NCBI GenBank assembly: GCA_022826125.1
Contig: JAJDVM010000222.1
Span: 1-57,346 of the forward strand
From: Defluviicoccus sp.
Lineage (GTDB): Bacteria; Pseudomonadota; Alphaproteobacteria; MPNO01
Direction of reading: 5' to 3'
DNA length: 57,346 bases
Part shown: one piece after another, positions 31,985 to 40,519 of the stretch
Position numbering within the stretch: position 1 is the first letter of the stretch
Layout: each line of letters starts with the position of its first letter
The notes under the pieces: model-generated
Seen by the model: only the letters and a program-made list of their open reading frames with translations
Databases searched by the model: none
Told to the model about the DNA's origin: nothing
Program-made: the position numbers and the translations under genes

Positions 31985-33247
31985 CTATTCGAGCCAGCGC
32001 GGCAGGCGGTCCAGCGCCTGGAGAATGGCAGGATCCTGAAACGGCCGGATCACCGCGTGCGCATCGCCGCGAACTATAACCTCTCCGACCAGCCCGCGGC
32101 CATTATATTGGGATGCCATCACGGCGCCGTACGCGCCCGCGCTCTCGATCGCGACGAGATCGCCTTCCTCCAGCATCGGCAGCTCTACCCCCTGCGCGAG
32201 ATAGTCCCCCGTTTCGCAGACCGGTCCGACCACGTCGACGCGGCGTTTCTCCTGCCCGTCGGCCGGCGCCGTGACCGGGACGACCTCGTGCTCGGCCCTG
32301 TAGAGCGTCGGTCTCAGCAGGTCGTTCATCGCGGCGTCGACGATCAGGAACCGCTTTTCCGGCGTTTCCTTCGAATAGAGAACCCTGCTGAGCAGAAGCC
32401 CGGCATTGCCGACGAGGCGCCGCCCGGGCTCGACCACGAGTTCGCAGCCCAGCGAGCCCACCGTGTCGCGGACGATATCGGCGAAATCCCCCAGCCCGGG
32501 CGCGGTTTCGCCGATATAGGAGATGCCGAGCCCGCCGCCGAGGTCCAGACGCTCCACGGCCGAACCCGCGCGCCGCAGCCCGCGCACGCTTTCCGAGAGA
32601 GCGGCGAAGGCGCTCCGGTAGGGGGAGAGATCCAGGATCTGCGAGCCGATATGGATCGCGAGCCCGACCATGCGGATCCCGGGCGTCCGCGACCCGCGCC
32701 GGTAAACCCGCGCCGCGTCCTCGATCGGGATACCGAACTTGTGCTCATAGCGGCCGGTTGCGATCTTGTCCGTCGTGTCGACGGCGACATCGGGGTTCAC
32801 GCGAAGCGCGGTGGGCGCGCTCGCACCCAGCCCCTGCGCGACCTCGCCGAGCGCGGCGAGCTCGGCTTCCGACTCCACGTTCAGCTGGCCGATTCCCGCC
32901 GTCAGCGCCTGCGCCATCTCGTCGCGGGTCTTGCCGACGCCGGAGAACACGATGTCCGCGGGGCGAATGCCGGCCGCCACGGCGCGGGCGAGTTCCCCGC
33001 CGGAGACGACGTCCGCGCCGGCACCGAGCCGGGCAAGGGTGCGAATGACCGCGAGGTTCGCGTTGGCCTTGACCCCGTAGCAGATCTTCGCGTTCAGACC
33101 GTCCAGGGCGCCGGCGAACTCGCGATAGGCGTCCTCGATCGCGGTCTGCGAATAGACGTAGACGGGCGTTCCGCAGGTCTCCGCTATCGTTTCCAGCGCG
33201 ACCCCTTCCGCATGAAGCCGCCCGTCCCGATAGGCGAATGCGCTCAT
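31985..33247 (-). CDS. lysA: Diaminopimelate decarboxylase
   Basis: A 420-residue fold III PLP enzyme: Lys60 in YGVKANAN forms the Schiff base, HIGSQI and DLGGGLGISY bind the cofactor, and GPVCETGD holds the cysteine that reaches into the partner subunit's active site. It makes L-lysine from meso-diaminopimelate. Its ATG overlaps the lptM stop (ATGA), coupling it to the argH operon. Confidence 0.95.
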   Translation of the reverse strand: MSAFAYRDGRLHAEGVALETIAETCGTPVYVYSQTAIEDAYREFAGALDGLNAKICYGVKANANLAVIRTLARLGAGADVVSGGELARAVAAGIRPADIVFSGVGKTRDEMAQALTAGIGQLNVESEAELAALGEVAQGLGASAPTALRVNPDVAVDTTDKIATGRYEHKFGIPIEDAARVYRRGSRTPGIRMVGLAIHIGSQILDLSPYRSAFAALSESVRGLRRAGSAVERLDLGGGLGISYIGETAPGLGDFADIVRDTVGSLGCELVVEPGRRLVGNAGLLLSRVLYSKETPEKRFLIVDAAMNDLLRPTLYRAEHEVVPVTAPADGQEKRRVDVVGPVCETGDYLAQGVELPMLEEGDLVAIESAGAYGAVMASQYNGRGLVGEVIVRGDAHAVIRPFQDPAILQALDRLPRWLE

Positions 33248-33393
33248 GAGGGCGGCGGGCCGGAGGGATATTTGCGAGGATACGAGTCCTCCTGCCCTTC
33301 CGGCAGTTCCGGATCGCCCTTCCTGCCGCAGGCGGCCGCGAGGCCGGCGGCCAGCGCGCCGGCGAGCAGCCGGAGAGTGTGTCTCCGGCTCAC
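33244..33393 (-). CDS. lptM: Small LptM-like lipoprotein (GTG start)
   Basis: A 49-residue lipoprotein: signal peptide [19 protein letters not shown], lipobox LAAAC and the family tag [10 protein letters not shown] directly after the cysteine (compare CGxKG in E. coli LptM/YifL). It starts at GTG 33391-33393, overlapping the argH TGA (GTGA), and ends overlapping the lysA ATG. LptM stabilises the LPS translocon LptD/E at the outer membrane. This position between argH and lysA is common in alphaproteobacteria. Confidence 0.88.
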   Translation of the reverse strand: MSRRHTLRLLAGALAAGLAAACGRKGDPELPEGQEDSYPRKYPSGPPPS

Positions 33394-34808
33394 AGGAACC
33401 GCTCCCGCGCGCTCCGCACGCCGTCGAGCACGCGCTCCGGCGCGGTGCCGCCCGGGCTGTTACGCGCCGCCACCGCGCGGTCGATACTGAGCACGTCGTA
33501 AACCTCCCCGGTCAGCCCCGGCTCCACGGACTTCAGCGTTTCCAGCGGAAGACCGGCGAGGTCGCACCCGGCTTCCTCCGCGCACTTTACCAATGCGCCG
33601 GTGACCCGGTGCGCCTCGCGGAACGGCATGTCGCGTTCCCGCACCAGCCAGTCGGCGAGGTCGGTCGCGGTGACGAACCCCTTTTCCGCGGCTTCGCGCA
33701 TCGCGCCGGTGTCGAACTCGGCACCCCGCATCATTCCGGTCATCGCCGAGATCGCGAGGCCGAGCGTGTCGGCCGCGTCGAACAGCGGCTCCTTGTCTTC
33801 CTGCATGTCCTTCGAATAGGCCAGCGGCAACCCTTTCATGACGATGGCGAGCGTCGTCAGCGCGCCCACGATACGGCCCGTCTTGGCCCGGACAAGCTCC
33901 GCCGCGTCGGGGTTCCGCTTTTGCGGCATGATCGACGAGCCCGTCGTGAAGGCATCGCCCAGCCGCACGAAACCGAACTGCGCCGAGCACCACAACACCA
34001 GCTCCTCGCCGAGCCGCGACAGGTGGGATGCCGCGATCGCGGCCGCGGCCAGGAATTCGAGCACGAAATCGCGGTCCGACACGGCGTCGAGCGCGTTCGC
34101 CGCGGGCCGGTCGAAGCCGAGCGCGGATGCCGTCCTGTCGCGGTCGATCGGGTAGGGCGTGCCGGCAAGCGCCGCGGCGCCCAGAGGACATTCGTTGAGC
34201 CGTCTCCGCGCATCGGCCAGCCGGCCGCGGTCGCGCCCCAGCATCTCGACATAGGCGAGCAGATGGTGGCCCAGCGTGATCGGCTGCGCCGCCTGGAGAT
34301 GGGTGAGGCCCGGCATCACGCTGGCCGCGTGCTCTTCCGCCCGGTCGATAAGAACCGCCTGCAGCGCCCGTAGCGCCACGTCCGCATCGTCGATCGTGTC
34401 ACGCAGCCAGAGCCTGAGATCCGTCGCGACCTGATCGTTGCGCGAACGCGCCGTGTGGAGCCGCCCGGCCGCCGGGCCGATCAGCTCCGTCAGCCGCGCT
34501 TCCACGTTCATGTGGATGTCCTCGCGGCGGCGCGAAAATTCGAACGAGCCGGCCTCGATTTCCGCCAACACCCTGTCGAGGCCGGAAAGGATCGCATCGC
34601 CGTCCGCCTCGTCCACGATTCCGCAGGCGACCAGCATCTCGCAATGGGCCTTCGAAGCGCCTATATCGTGTGCGTAGAGCCGCTTGTCGAAGTCGATGGA
34701 GGCGTTGATCCGCTCCATGAGCTCGCTGGGTTCGGACGAGAAGCGGCCTCCCCAGAGCGCCGAGGAGCCCCCGGGACCGGTTTTCCGATGAGATCCTGTT
34801 TCGTTCAT
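33390..34808 (-). CDS. argH: Argininosuccinate lyase
   Basis: About 472 residues (477 if the ATG at 34821-34823 is used). The family core starts ALWGGRFSS and carries the fumarase/aspartase superfamily signature [12 protein letters not shown], with the catalytic serine in its SS pair, and the TARSRNDQ motif. It splits argininosuccinate into arginine and fumarate. The start is uncertain ([10 protein letters not shown]); either choice overlaps the 5' end of the divergent thioredoxin gene. It heads the argH-lptM-lysA-TIGR02302 operon. Confidence 0.93.
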   Translation of the reverse strand: MNETGSHRKTGPGGSSALWGGRFSSEPSELMERINASIDFDKRLYAHDIGASKAHCEMLVACGIVDEADGDAILSGLDRVLAEIEAGSFEFSRRREDIHMNVEARLTELIGPAAGRLHTARSRNDQVATDLRLWLRDTIDDADVALRALQAVLIDRAEEHAASVMPGLTHLQAAQPITLGHHLLAYVEMLGRDRGRLADARRRLNECPLGAAALAGTPYPIDRDRTASALGFDRPAANALDAVSDRDFVLEFLAAAAIAASHLSRLGEELVLWCSAQFGFVRLGDAFTTGSSIMPQKRNPDAAELVRAKTGRIVGALTTLAIVMKGLPLAYSKDMQEDKEPLFDAADTLGLAISAMTGMMRGAEFDTGAMREAAEKGFVTATDLADWLVRERDMPFREAHRVTGALVKCAEEAGCDLAGLPLETLKSVEPGLTGEVYDVLSIDRAVAARNSPGGTAPERVLDGVRSARERFL

Positions 34809-35393
34809 GGACATTCGAGACACATCAGTCTTCGCGCGTTCGGCGCCGCCCTCGCGGGCATCGCCCTATTCCTTGCCGCGGCCGGTTGGTCTCTCCTCCC
34901 CGACCAAGCCGTGGCCGCCCCGCCGCCCCGCACCGGCTGGATGGAGAGTTTTTCGGTCGCCGAGGCGAACCCGCCGGCGCCCACCTCGGAGTTCACCGGC
35001 CGGGGCGGCAAGAGCTATACGCTGGAAAGGTTTCGCGGCAAAGTCGTTTTGGTCAATTTCTGGGCCACCTGGTGCGGCCCCTGCGTCCGCGAGCTCCCGT
35101 CCCTGAAGCGCCTCAACGCCCGGATCGGCGGCGAAGAGTTCGTGGTGCTCGCACTCTCGCAGGACCGGGGCGGCTGGGCCCGGATGACGCCGTTCCTGGA
35201 GAAGCACGGTCTCGACGGGTTGCCGGCGTTCCACGATCCCAAGGCGATGGCGGCCCGCGCCGCCAAGGTCCGCGTGCTGCCGACTTCCGTGCTCTACGGT
35301 CGCGACGGGCGCGAGCTCGGCCGCCTCACCGGCCATGCCGAGTGGGATTCCGACGAAGCCCTGGCCCTGATCCGGCACTACGTCGAAAGCTAG
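34788..35393 (+). CDS. TlpA/ResA-like periplasmic thioredoxin
   Basis: A 201-residue protein with an N-terminal signal peptide ([23 protein letters not shown], cleavage near AVAA) and a redoxin domain with active site WATWCGPC (Cys96, Cys99) and cis-proline region VLPTSVLYG. It should reduce disulfides in the periplasm, for example in cytochrome c maturation. The only in-frame ATG is 34788-34790, which lies inside the first codons of argH on the other strand, so the two genes overlap head to head by 21-36 bp. Confidence 0.85.
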   Translation: MRSCFVHGHSRHISLRAFGAALAGIALFLAAAGWSLLPDQAVAAPPPRTGWMESFSVAEANPPAPTSEFTGRGGKSYTLERFRGKVVLVNFWATWCGPCVRELPSLKRLNARIGGEEFVVLALSQDRGGWARMTPFLEKHGLDGLPAFHDPKAMAARAAKVRVLPTSVLYGRDGRELGRLTGHAEWDSDEALALIRHYVES

Positions 35394-36217
35394 GCGCGCC
35401 ACTCCGCCAGACAGCAGCCGATCAGCGCCTCGGGCATCGGGATGTAATCCACCATGTCGAAACCCTTGCTGCCCGCCGCGGCATGGGAGATCACCCAGGC
35501 GCGAAGCTCCGCTCCTCCGTTGCCAGTGTTCTCCAGCATCGCGTCGAGCTCGGTCGCGAGCCGGTCGTCGGGAGCGTTGCGGAACAGCTCGATACAGGCG
35601 TGATCGAAGGGCTCGTCGATCCATCCCATGGTGGTTTCGCCGATCGAATGGCTGAGCCCGCCGGTGCCGAGCACCGCGACCCGGATGTCGTCGGGGTAGC
35701 TCTCGATGGCCCGGCGCACCATCCGGCCCCAGGCGAGGCACCGCTTCGGCGACGGGAAGGGCTTTTCCACCAGATTGATGAAGATCGGCACGATGGGCAG
35801 CGCCGGGTCGAGGCCGAACTGCCAGATCGGCACGCACATCCCGTGGTCGAGCTTGAGCCGCATCGAATAGGCGGGATCGAAGTCCGCGGCGAAGGCCCGT
35901 TCCAGGATGTGGCGGCCCAGCCCCTCATGCCCCGGCAGGGTCTCGTGGGGATAGACCGGCTTCATGAAGGGCTCGGGCGGCCCCTCGTGCTCGGCGCCTA
36001 TGCCGACGCAGAACGCGGGCATCACGTCGAGGAAGAAATTGACCCAGTGATCGGTCGAATGGATGACGAGGACGTCTGGTTCCGCCGCCTTCAGGCGGTC
36101 GCCGAGCTCACCGAAACGGGTGACCACCCAGTCCCGGGTCTCGTCCTTCAGCGTCTCCCAGTTGCGTGCGATGTTGGGTCCGTGCGAGGCGGCGAAACTG
36201 CCGACGAATTCAGCCAT
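35390..36217 (-). CDS. ligB: Protocatechuate 4,5-dioxygenase, beta subunit (class III extradiol)
   Basis: A 275-residue LigB-fold protein. The non-haem iron ligands His12 (AASHGPN) and His57 (HSTDHW) match LigB; the Glu ligand is expected near the C-terminus. Other family stretches are GGLSHSIGET, LDHGMCVPIWQFG and IPIFINLVEKPFPSPKR. With LigA it opens protocatechuate (or gallate) between C4 and C5. It overlaps ligA by 8 nt and is convergent with the TlpA-like gene (4-nt stop overlap). Confidence 0.88.
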   Translation of the reverse strand: MAEFVGSFAASHGPNIARNWETLKDETRDWVVTRFGELGDRLKAAEPDVLVIHSTDHWVNFFLDVMPAFCVGIGAEHEGPPEPFMKPVYPHETLPGHEGLGRHILERAFAADFDPAYSMRLKLDHGMCVPIWQFGLDPALPIVPIFINLVEKPFPSPKRCLAWGRMVRRAIESYPDDIRVAVLGTGGLSHSIGETTMGWIDEPFDHACIELFRNAPDDRLATELDAMLENTGNGGAELRAWVISHAAAGSKGFDMVDYIPMPEALIGCCLAEWRA

Positions 36218-36494
36218 TGGCCGCGGCCTCCCGGGTTTCCTTTCCGGCGTCCAGCGCGCTCAACGCCTCGATGGATCCCGCATCGTCATAGCCGCAGATC
36301 AGCAGGTAGAACCGCAGGAGATAGGGGTTGGCATGCGGCTGAATCTTCGCCAGATCGTCGTCGATCAGGGCCTGGCGCATCTCCGGCGGGAACGGGTAAG
36401 CGTCCAGCACCGCCTCGCGGTCGTCGCGCCAGCGCTCTTTCCCGCCCGGGCCCTGCAGGTCGAACATGAGCTTGTTGAGCCAGTAGTCGGTCAT
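36210..36494 (-). CDS. ligA: Protocatechuate 4,5-dioxygenase, alpha subunit
   Basis: A 94-residue all-helical small subunit starting MTDYWLNKLMFDL, with EMRQALIDDDLAKIQPHANPYLLRFYLLICGY, the LigA family pattern. LigA caps the LigB active site. The ATG 36492-36494 is used; the upstream in-frame ATG at 36656 lies inside hbd. It has its own promoter candidate with a palindromic spacer. Confidence 0.9.
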   Translation of the reverse strand: MTDYWLNKLMFDLQGPGGKERWRDDREAVLDAYPFPPEMRQALIDDDLAKIQPHANPYLLRFYLLICGYDDAGSIEALSALDAGKETREAAANG

Positions 36495-36532
36495 CGCGGC
36501 CTCCGCGTCGCGCTCATCGTCGCATCGGTCGG

Positions 36533-36561
36533 ATTGTAGACGCCGCGGGCGGCGTTGCCGA
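36533..36561 (-). promoter_or_regulatory. ligAB promoter candidate with palindromic operator in the spacer
   Basis: On the minus strand, -35 TCGGCA (complement of 36556-36561), a 17-bp spacer and -10 TACAAT (complement of 36533-36538). The spacer is almost entirely the inverted repeat ACGCCGC-GG-GCGGCGT (36540-36555). A repressor there would block polymerase; MerR-type distortion is another option. The same palindrome could fold as a hairpin in read-through mRNA from hbd. Confidence 0.5.
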
Positions 36562-36573
36562 CCGGAAATCGAC

Positions 36574-37488
36574 TCAGCGGGTCGGAACCGGATGGTCGCC
36601 GGAATAGTCGTAAAAGCCCCGCCCCGACTTGCGGCCGAGCCAGCCGGCCTCCACATACTTCACCAGCAGCGGGCAGGGCCGGTACTTGGTGTCGGCGAGC
36701 CCCTCGTAGAGCACTTGCATGACCGCGAGGCAGGTGTCGAGACCGATGAAATCGGCGAGCTGCAACGGTCCCATCGGATGGTTCGCGCCGAGCCGCATGG
36801 CGTTGTCGATCGCCTCGACCGTGCCGACCCCCTCATGCAACGTGTAGACCGCCTCGTTGAGCATCGGCAGCAGGATGCGGTTGACGATGAAGGCGGGGAA
36901 ATCCTCCGAGTTCACCGGCGTCTTGCCGAGCGCGAAGGTGAGCGCCTCGATCGCCTCGAAGGTTTCCTTCGCGGTCGCGATCCCCGGGATCAACTCGACC
37001 AGCTGCATCGCCGGCACGGGGTTCATGAAATGCATCCCCATGAACCGTGCCGGCCGGTCCGTCGCCGCGCCCAGCCGGGTGATCGAGATCGACGAGGTGT
37101 TGGAAGCGATGATTGCGTCGTCCCTGATCTCGTCGACGATGCGCTTGTAGATCTCCCGCTTGACCTCCTCGTTCTCGGTCGCCGCTTCGATGACCAGGTC
37201 GCAGTCCGAGAAGACGCTGTATTTCGAGCCCGTATCTATGCGGGCCAGCGACTCGGCCTTTTCGGTTTCGGTCATCCGGTTGCGCCGGATCTGGCGATCG
37301 TAATTGGCCGAGATCGCGCTCAGCGCCTTGTCGATCTGATCGTGCGAGATATCTCCGAGCACGACATCGAAGCCGTGCGCCGCGCAGACATTGGCGATGC
37401 CGGTGCCCATTTGGCCGGCGCCGATGACGCCGACCTTGCGGATTTGCAGCGCGTCGATCGACACGGGGTCTGCCGTCGTGGCGTTCAT
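36574..37488 (-). CDS. hbd: 3-Hydroxyacyl(butyryl)-CoA dehydrogenase
   Basis: A 304-residue NAD-dependent dehydrogenase: GAGQMG at 23-28, IEAATENEEVKREIY, SNTSSISITRL, catalytic MHFMNPVP and C-terminal GRKSGRGFYDY. It oxidises (S)-3-hydroxyacyl-CoA to 3-oxoacyl-CoA. The start overlaps the etfA stop by 4 nt, so it belongs to the etfB-etfA-hbd operon; this order is widespread in alphaproteobacteria. Confidence 0.93.
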   Translation of the reverse strand: MNATTADPVSIDALQIRKVGVIGAGQMGTGIANVCAAHGFDVVLGDISHDQIDKALSAISANYDRQIRRNRMTETEKAESLARIDTGSKYSVFSDCDLVIEAATENEEVKREIYKRIVDEIRDDAIIASNTSSISITRLGAATDRPARFMGMHFMNPVPAMQLVELIPGIATAKETFEAIEALTFALGKTPVNSEDFPAFIVNRILLPMLNEAVYTLHEGVGTVEAIDNAMRLGANHPMGPLQLADFIGLDTCLAVMQVLYEGLADTKYRPCPLLVKYVEAGWLGRKSGRGFYDYSGDHPVPTR

Positions 37489-38435
37489 CGCGGCTTTATT
37501 CCCGCCTTGTCCAGCGCTTCGGCCAGCGCCGGCAGCGCCTTGAACAAATCGTCGACGAGTCCGTAATCGGCGATCTGGACCATCGGCGCCTCCTCGTCCT
37601 TGTTGATGGCGACGATGACCTTGCTGTCCTTCATGCCCGCCAGATGCTGAATCGCGCCCGAGATGCCGACCGCGACGTAGAGTTCCGGAGCGACCACCTT
37701 GCCGGTCTGACCGACTTGGAAATCGTTCGGCCGGTAGCCGGCGTCCACCGCGGCGCGCGAGGCGCCCACCGCGGCGCCGAGCCGGTCGGCGATCTCCTCC
37801 ACGAGGTGGAAATTCTCCGACGACTGCATGCCGCGCCCGCCGGAGACCACCACCCGCGCGCTGGTGAGTTCCGGCCGTTCGGACTTCGAAAGCTCCTGGC
37901 GGACGAAACGGGAAAGCATCTGGGCATCCCCTGCCGCGACCGGCTCGATCGGGGCGTTCCCGTCCTGCGCCGCCGCGGGAAAGGCGGTGCCGCGGACAGT
38001 GATCACCTTGATGGCATCGCGCGACCGGACGGTCGCCATCGCGTTGCCGGCATAGATCGGGCGCACGAAGGTGTCCGGCCCGACCACCTCGGCGATGTCG
38101 GAGATCTGCGCGATGTCGAGCAGTGCCGCCACGCGCGGGGCGAGATTCTTGCCGGTCGTGTTGGCGGGGAAGAGAATTTCGGAGTAGTCCGCGGCCAGCC
38201 CCACCACCAGCGGTGCCACCGCCTCGGCGAGCAGATGGTCGTAGGCCGGGTCGTCGGCGTGACGGACCCGGGTGACGCCGGCGACCCTGGCGGCCGCCTC
38301 GGCGACCGTTCCGGTTCCGCCGCCCGCCACGAGCAAGTCGATATCGCCCTCGAACCGGGCCGCCGCGGAGACCGCGTTCAGCGTCGCCGGATCGAGCGCC
38401 GCGCCGTCGTGATCGGCGATGACGAGAGCCGCCAT
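37485..38435 (-). CDS. etfA: Electron transfer flavoprotein, alpha subunit
   Basis: A 316-residue protein with the C-terminal FAD-binding domain: VVSGGRGMQSSENF, DAGYRPNDFQVGQTGKVVAPELYVAVGISGAIQHLAGM, VIVAINKDEEAPMVQIADYG. It shuttles electrons from acyl-CoA dehydrogenases (such as the isovaleryl-CoA dehydrogenase encoded at 40520) to ETF-ubiquinone oxidoreductase. The ATG overlaps the etfB TGA by one base. Longer upstream reading is antisense to etfB. Confidence 0.95.
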   Translation of the reverse strand: MAALVIADHDGAALDPATLNAVSAAARFEGDIDLLVAGGGTGTVAEAAARVAGVTRVRHADDPAYDHLLAEAVAPLVVGLAADYSEILFPANTTGKNLAPRVAALLDIAQISDIAEVVGPDTFVRPIYAGNAMATVRSRDAIKVITVRGTAFPAAAQDGNAPIEPVAAGDAQMLSRFVRQELSKSERPELTSARVVVSGGRGMQSSENFHLVEEIADRLGAAVGASRAAVDAGYRPNDFQVGQTGKVVAPELYVAVGISGAIQHLAGMKDSKVIVAINKDEEAPMVQIADYGLVDDLFKALPALAEALDKAGIKPR

Positions 38436-39184
38436 CAGATCACCCCCGCCTCGTTCTTGAGCTTGTCCACCAGCTCCTCGACGCTCGCCACCTTGCGCCC
38501 GCCCGCCCGGGCCGGCGGGTCCTCCACCTTCAGGGTCTCGAGCCGGGGGGCGACGTCCACGCCGAGCTCGTCGACCGCGATCTGGTCGATGGGCTTCTTC
38601 TTGGCCTTCATGATGTTGGGGAGCGAGGCGTAGCGCGGCTCGTTGAGACGGAGGTCGGTCGTGACCACGGCCGGGACCGAAAGCCCCACGGTCTCCAGCC
38701 CGCCATCGACTTCGCGCGTGACCTCGGCGCCGTCGCTGCTCAGCACGATTTCGGAGGCGAAGGTGCCCTGCGGCCAGCCGAGCAGGGCGGCCAGCATCTG
38801 GCCGGTCTGGTTGCTGTCGTCGTCGATCGCCTGCTTGCCCAGGATCACCAGGCTCGGGCTCTCGCGCTCGACCAGCGCCTTGAACAGCTTGGCCACGGCC
38901 AGCGGCTGGAGCTCTTCGTCGGTCATGACGTGAATGCCGCGGTCGGCGCCCATGGCGAGCGCGGTCCTGATGGTCTCCTGGCACTGCCGGACGCCCATCG
39001 ATACGGCGACGATCTCGTCCGCCGTTCCCGCTTCCTTCATGCGGATCGCCTCTTCCACGGCGATCTCGTCGAACGGGTTCATCGACATCTTGACGTTGGC
39101 CGTTTCGACGCCCGTCCGGTCGGCCTTGACGCGGACCTTGACGTTGTAGTCGACGACCCGTTTGACACCGACAAGTACCTTCAT
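38435..39184 (-). CDS. etfB: Electron transfer flavoprotein, beta subunit
   Basis: A 249-residue AMP-binding subunit beginning [20 protein letters not shown], with [49 protein letters not shown] and the ETF-QO recognition-loop region [21 protein letters not shown]. First gene of etfB-etfA-hbd, preceded by a consensus TTGACA promoter. Confidence 0.95.
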   Translation of the reverse strand: MKVLVGVKRVVDYNVKVRVKADRTGVETANVKMSMNPFDEIAVEEAIRMKEAGTADEIVAVSMGVRQCQETIRTALAMGADRGIHVMTDEELQPLAVAKLFKALVERESPSLVILGKQAIDDDSNQTGQMLAALLGWPQGTFASEIVLSSDGAEVTREVDGGLETVGLSVPAVVTTDLRLNEPRYASLPNIMKAKKKPIDQIAVDELGVDVAPRLETLKVEDPPARAGGRKVASVEELVDKLKNEAGVI

Positions 39185-39276
39185 GGAAGGGCTTTCCCGA
39201 ATCCTGAAAGGGTCATGGAGGAATGCCGGGGCGGCGCCGAAGCCGGCCCCGTCACCGGGTTCCAGACAGGATGCCG

Positions 39277-39305
39277 AAACTATGTCCGGCGTCTCGAACT
39301 GTCAA
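39277..39305 (-). promoter_or_regulatory. Promoter candidate for etfBA-hbd
   Basis: On the minus strand, a perfect -35 TTGACA (complement of 39300-39305), 17-bp spacer and TAGTTT (complement of 39277-39282). The leader to etfB would be about 85 nt and could form a GC-rich hairpin. Confidence 0.55.
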
Positions 39306-39322
39306 CGAGCCCGCCGGGCCAG

Positions 39323-39520
39323 TCACTCCCGTCCGAACAGGACCGCGATGGCCAGCAGAGCGATCGCGCCGAACTGGAGGATCACCCGGGCCTGCATGAA
39401 CTTGTTGCCGTATTTACGGTTGAATTCGCCGCCGCGCGCCATGCTGAACAGGCCCATGGCAAGGGCGCCGAGCACCGCGGCAAGCGCGACGCCCAGCAGG
39501 ATCGAACCGGCGGTTGACAT
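39323..39520 (-). CDS. HIG1-domain twin transmembrane protein
   Basis: A 65-residue protein of two helices (SILLGVALAAVLGALAMGLFSMA; ILQFGAIALLAIAVLFG) joined by a basic loop ending KFMQARVILQ, the HIG1 family arrangement. Bacterial members are thought to associate with cytochrome oxidase-type complexes. A TATATC box lies 7 bp before the ATG, so the mRNA may be leaderless. Confidence 0.8.
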   Translation of the reverse strand: MSTAGSILLGVALAAVLGALAMGLFSMARGGEFNRKYGNKFMQARVILQFGAIALLAIAVLFGRE

Positions 39521-39593
39521 GGGTGAGATATACGGGCCCTGGCGCGTCCCGGCCAGCGGAAACGGGGCCGGCGGGGGATGCTATAACGCGGCC

Positions 39594-40439
39594 ATGAGCT
39601 ATCTCGACCGCATCGCCGAGTGCAACGCGCACGATCTGGGCGGGTTCCTGCCGTTCCGGATCGGCGGGGCGCAGCCCGGCTGGGTGAAACCCGGTTTCGC
39701 CCGCCGCCTGGCGGATTTTCCCGATGTCTTCGCGGTCGACGAAGGCGGCGTGCGGACGGCGCCCGCGCTGGACGGCTTCGAGGTCCGGACGGAAGCGGTC
39801 GGGTCCGTTCTGCGCGCTTTGTCGGAAGACGGGACGATCGGGCGGTGGCGTGACGAAGCCTATCCCGTGGGCGGGCCCTTGTTCGGACCGCATCTGATGT
39901 GGATGGACCGGTCGGCGGTCTCGTTCTTCGGCGTTCGCGCCTACGGCGTCCACGTCAACGGCTTCGTCCGCGACGGCGGGGGGATCCGGATGTGGATCGG
40001 CCGCCGCGCGGCGGACAAGGCGACCTACCCCGACATGCTCGATAACTTCGTCGCCGGCGGGCAGCCCGTCGGCATCGGCCTGATGGAGAACGTGATCAAG
40101 GAGGCGAGCGAGGAAGCCGGGGTGCCGGAGGCGCTCGCCGCCGCCGCCCGGCCGGTCGGCGCGGTCTCCTATTGCCATGAGATCGAAGAGGGGCTGAAAC
40201 CCGACGTGATGTACTGCTACGACCTCGAGCTGCCCGCCGCCTTCGTGCCCGAGAACCAGGACGGCGAGATCGAGGAGTTCTATCTCTGGCCGATCGAGCG
40301 GGCGATGGAGACCGTGGCGGAGACGGACGAGTTCAAGTTCAACTGCAACCTCGTCTGCATCGACTTCTTCGTCCGTCACGGGCTGATCGGCCCGGAATCG
40401 CCCGACTATCTCGACATCGTCCGCGGGCTCCGGCGATGA
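39594..40439 (+). CDS. DUF4743/Nudix hydrolase (Tnr3-like)
   Basis: A 281-residue protein: an N-terminal DUF4743 region and a Nudix fold with NFVAGGQPVGIGLMENVIKEASEEAGV. The KEASEEAGV end of the Nudix box is present, but the GX5E start is not canonical, as in the Tnr3/NUDT20-24 group, whose known members hydrolyse oxidised, damaged thiamine diphosphate. A TATAAC box (39582-39587) ends 6 bp before the ATG, suggesting a leaderless transcript. The substrate is inferred from family only. Confidence 0.85.
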   Translation: MSYLDRIAECNAHDLGGFLPFRIGGAQPGWVKPGFARRLADFPDVFAVDEGGVRTAPALDGFEVRTEAVGSVLRALSEDGTIGRWRDEAYPVGGPLFGPHLMWMDRSAVSFFGVRAYGVHVNGFVRDGGGIRMWIGRRAADKATYPDMLDNFVAGGQPVGIGLMENVIKEASEEAGVPEALAAAARPVGAVSYCHEIEEGLKPDVMYCYDLELPAAFVPENQDGEIEEFYLWPIERAMETVAETDEFKFNCNLVCIDFFVRHGLIGPESPDYLDIVRGLRR

Positions 40440-40519
40440 AATCCGGTAATGCGTGCGCCGCGCGGGTTCTGTAGGGTGCGCGCCTCCCAGGTGACGGGCT
40501 AACCTCGCGGGAGGGGCCG

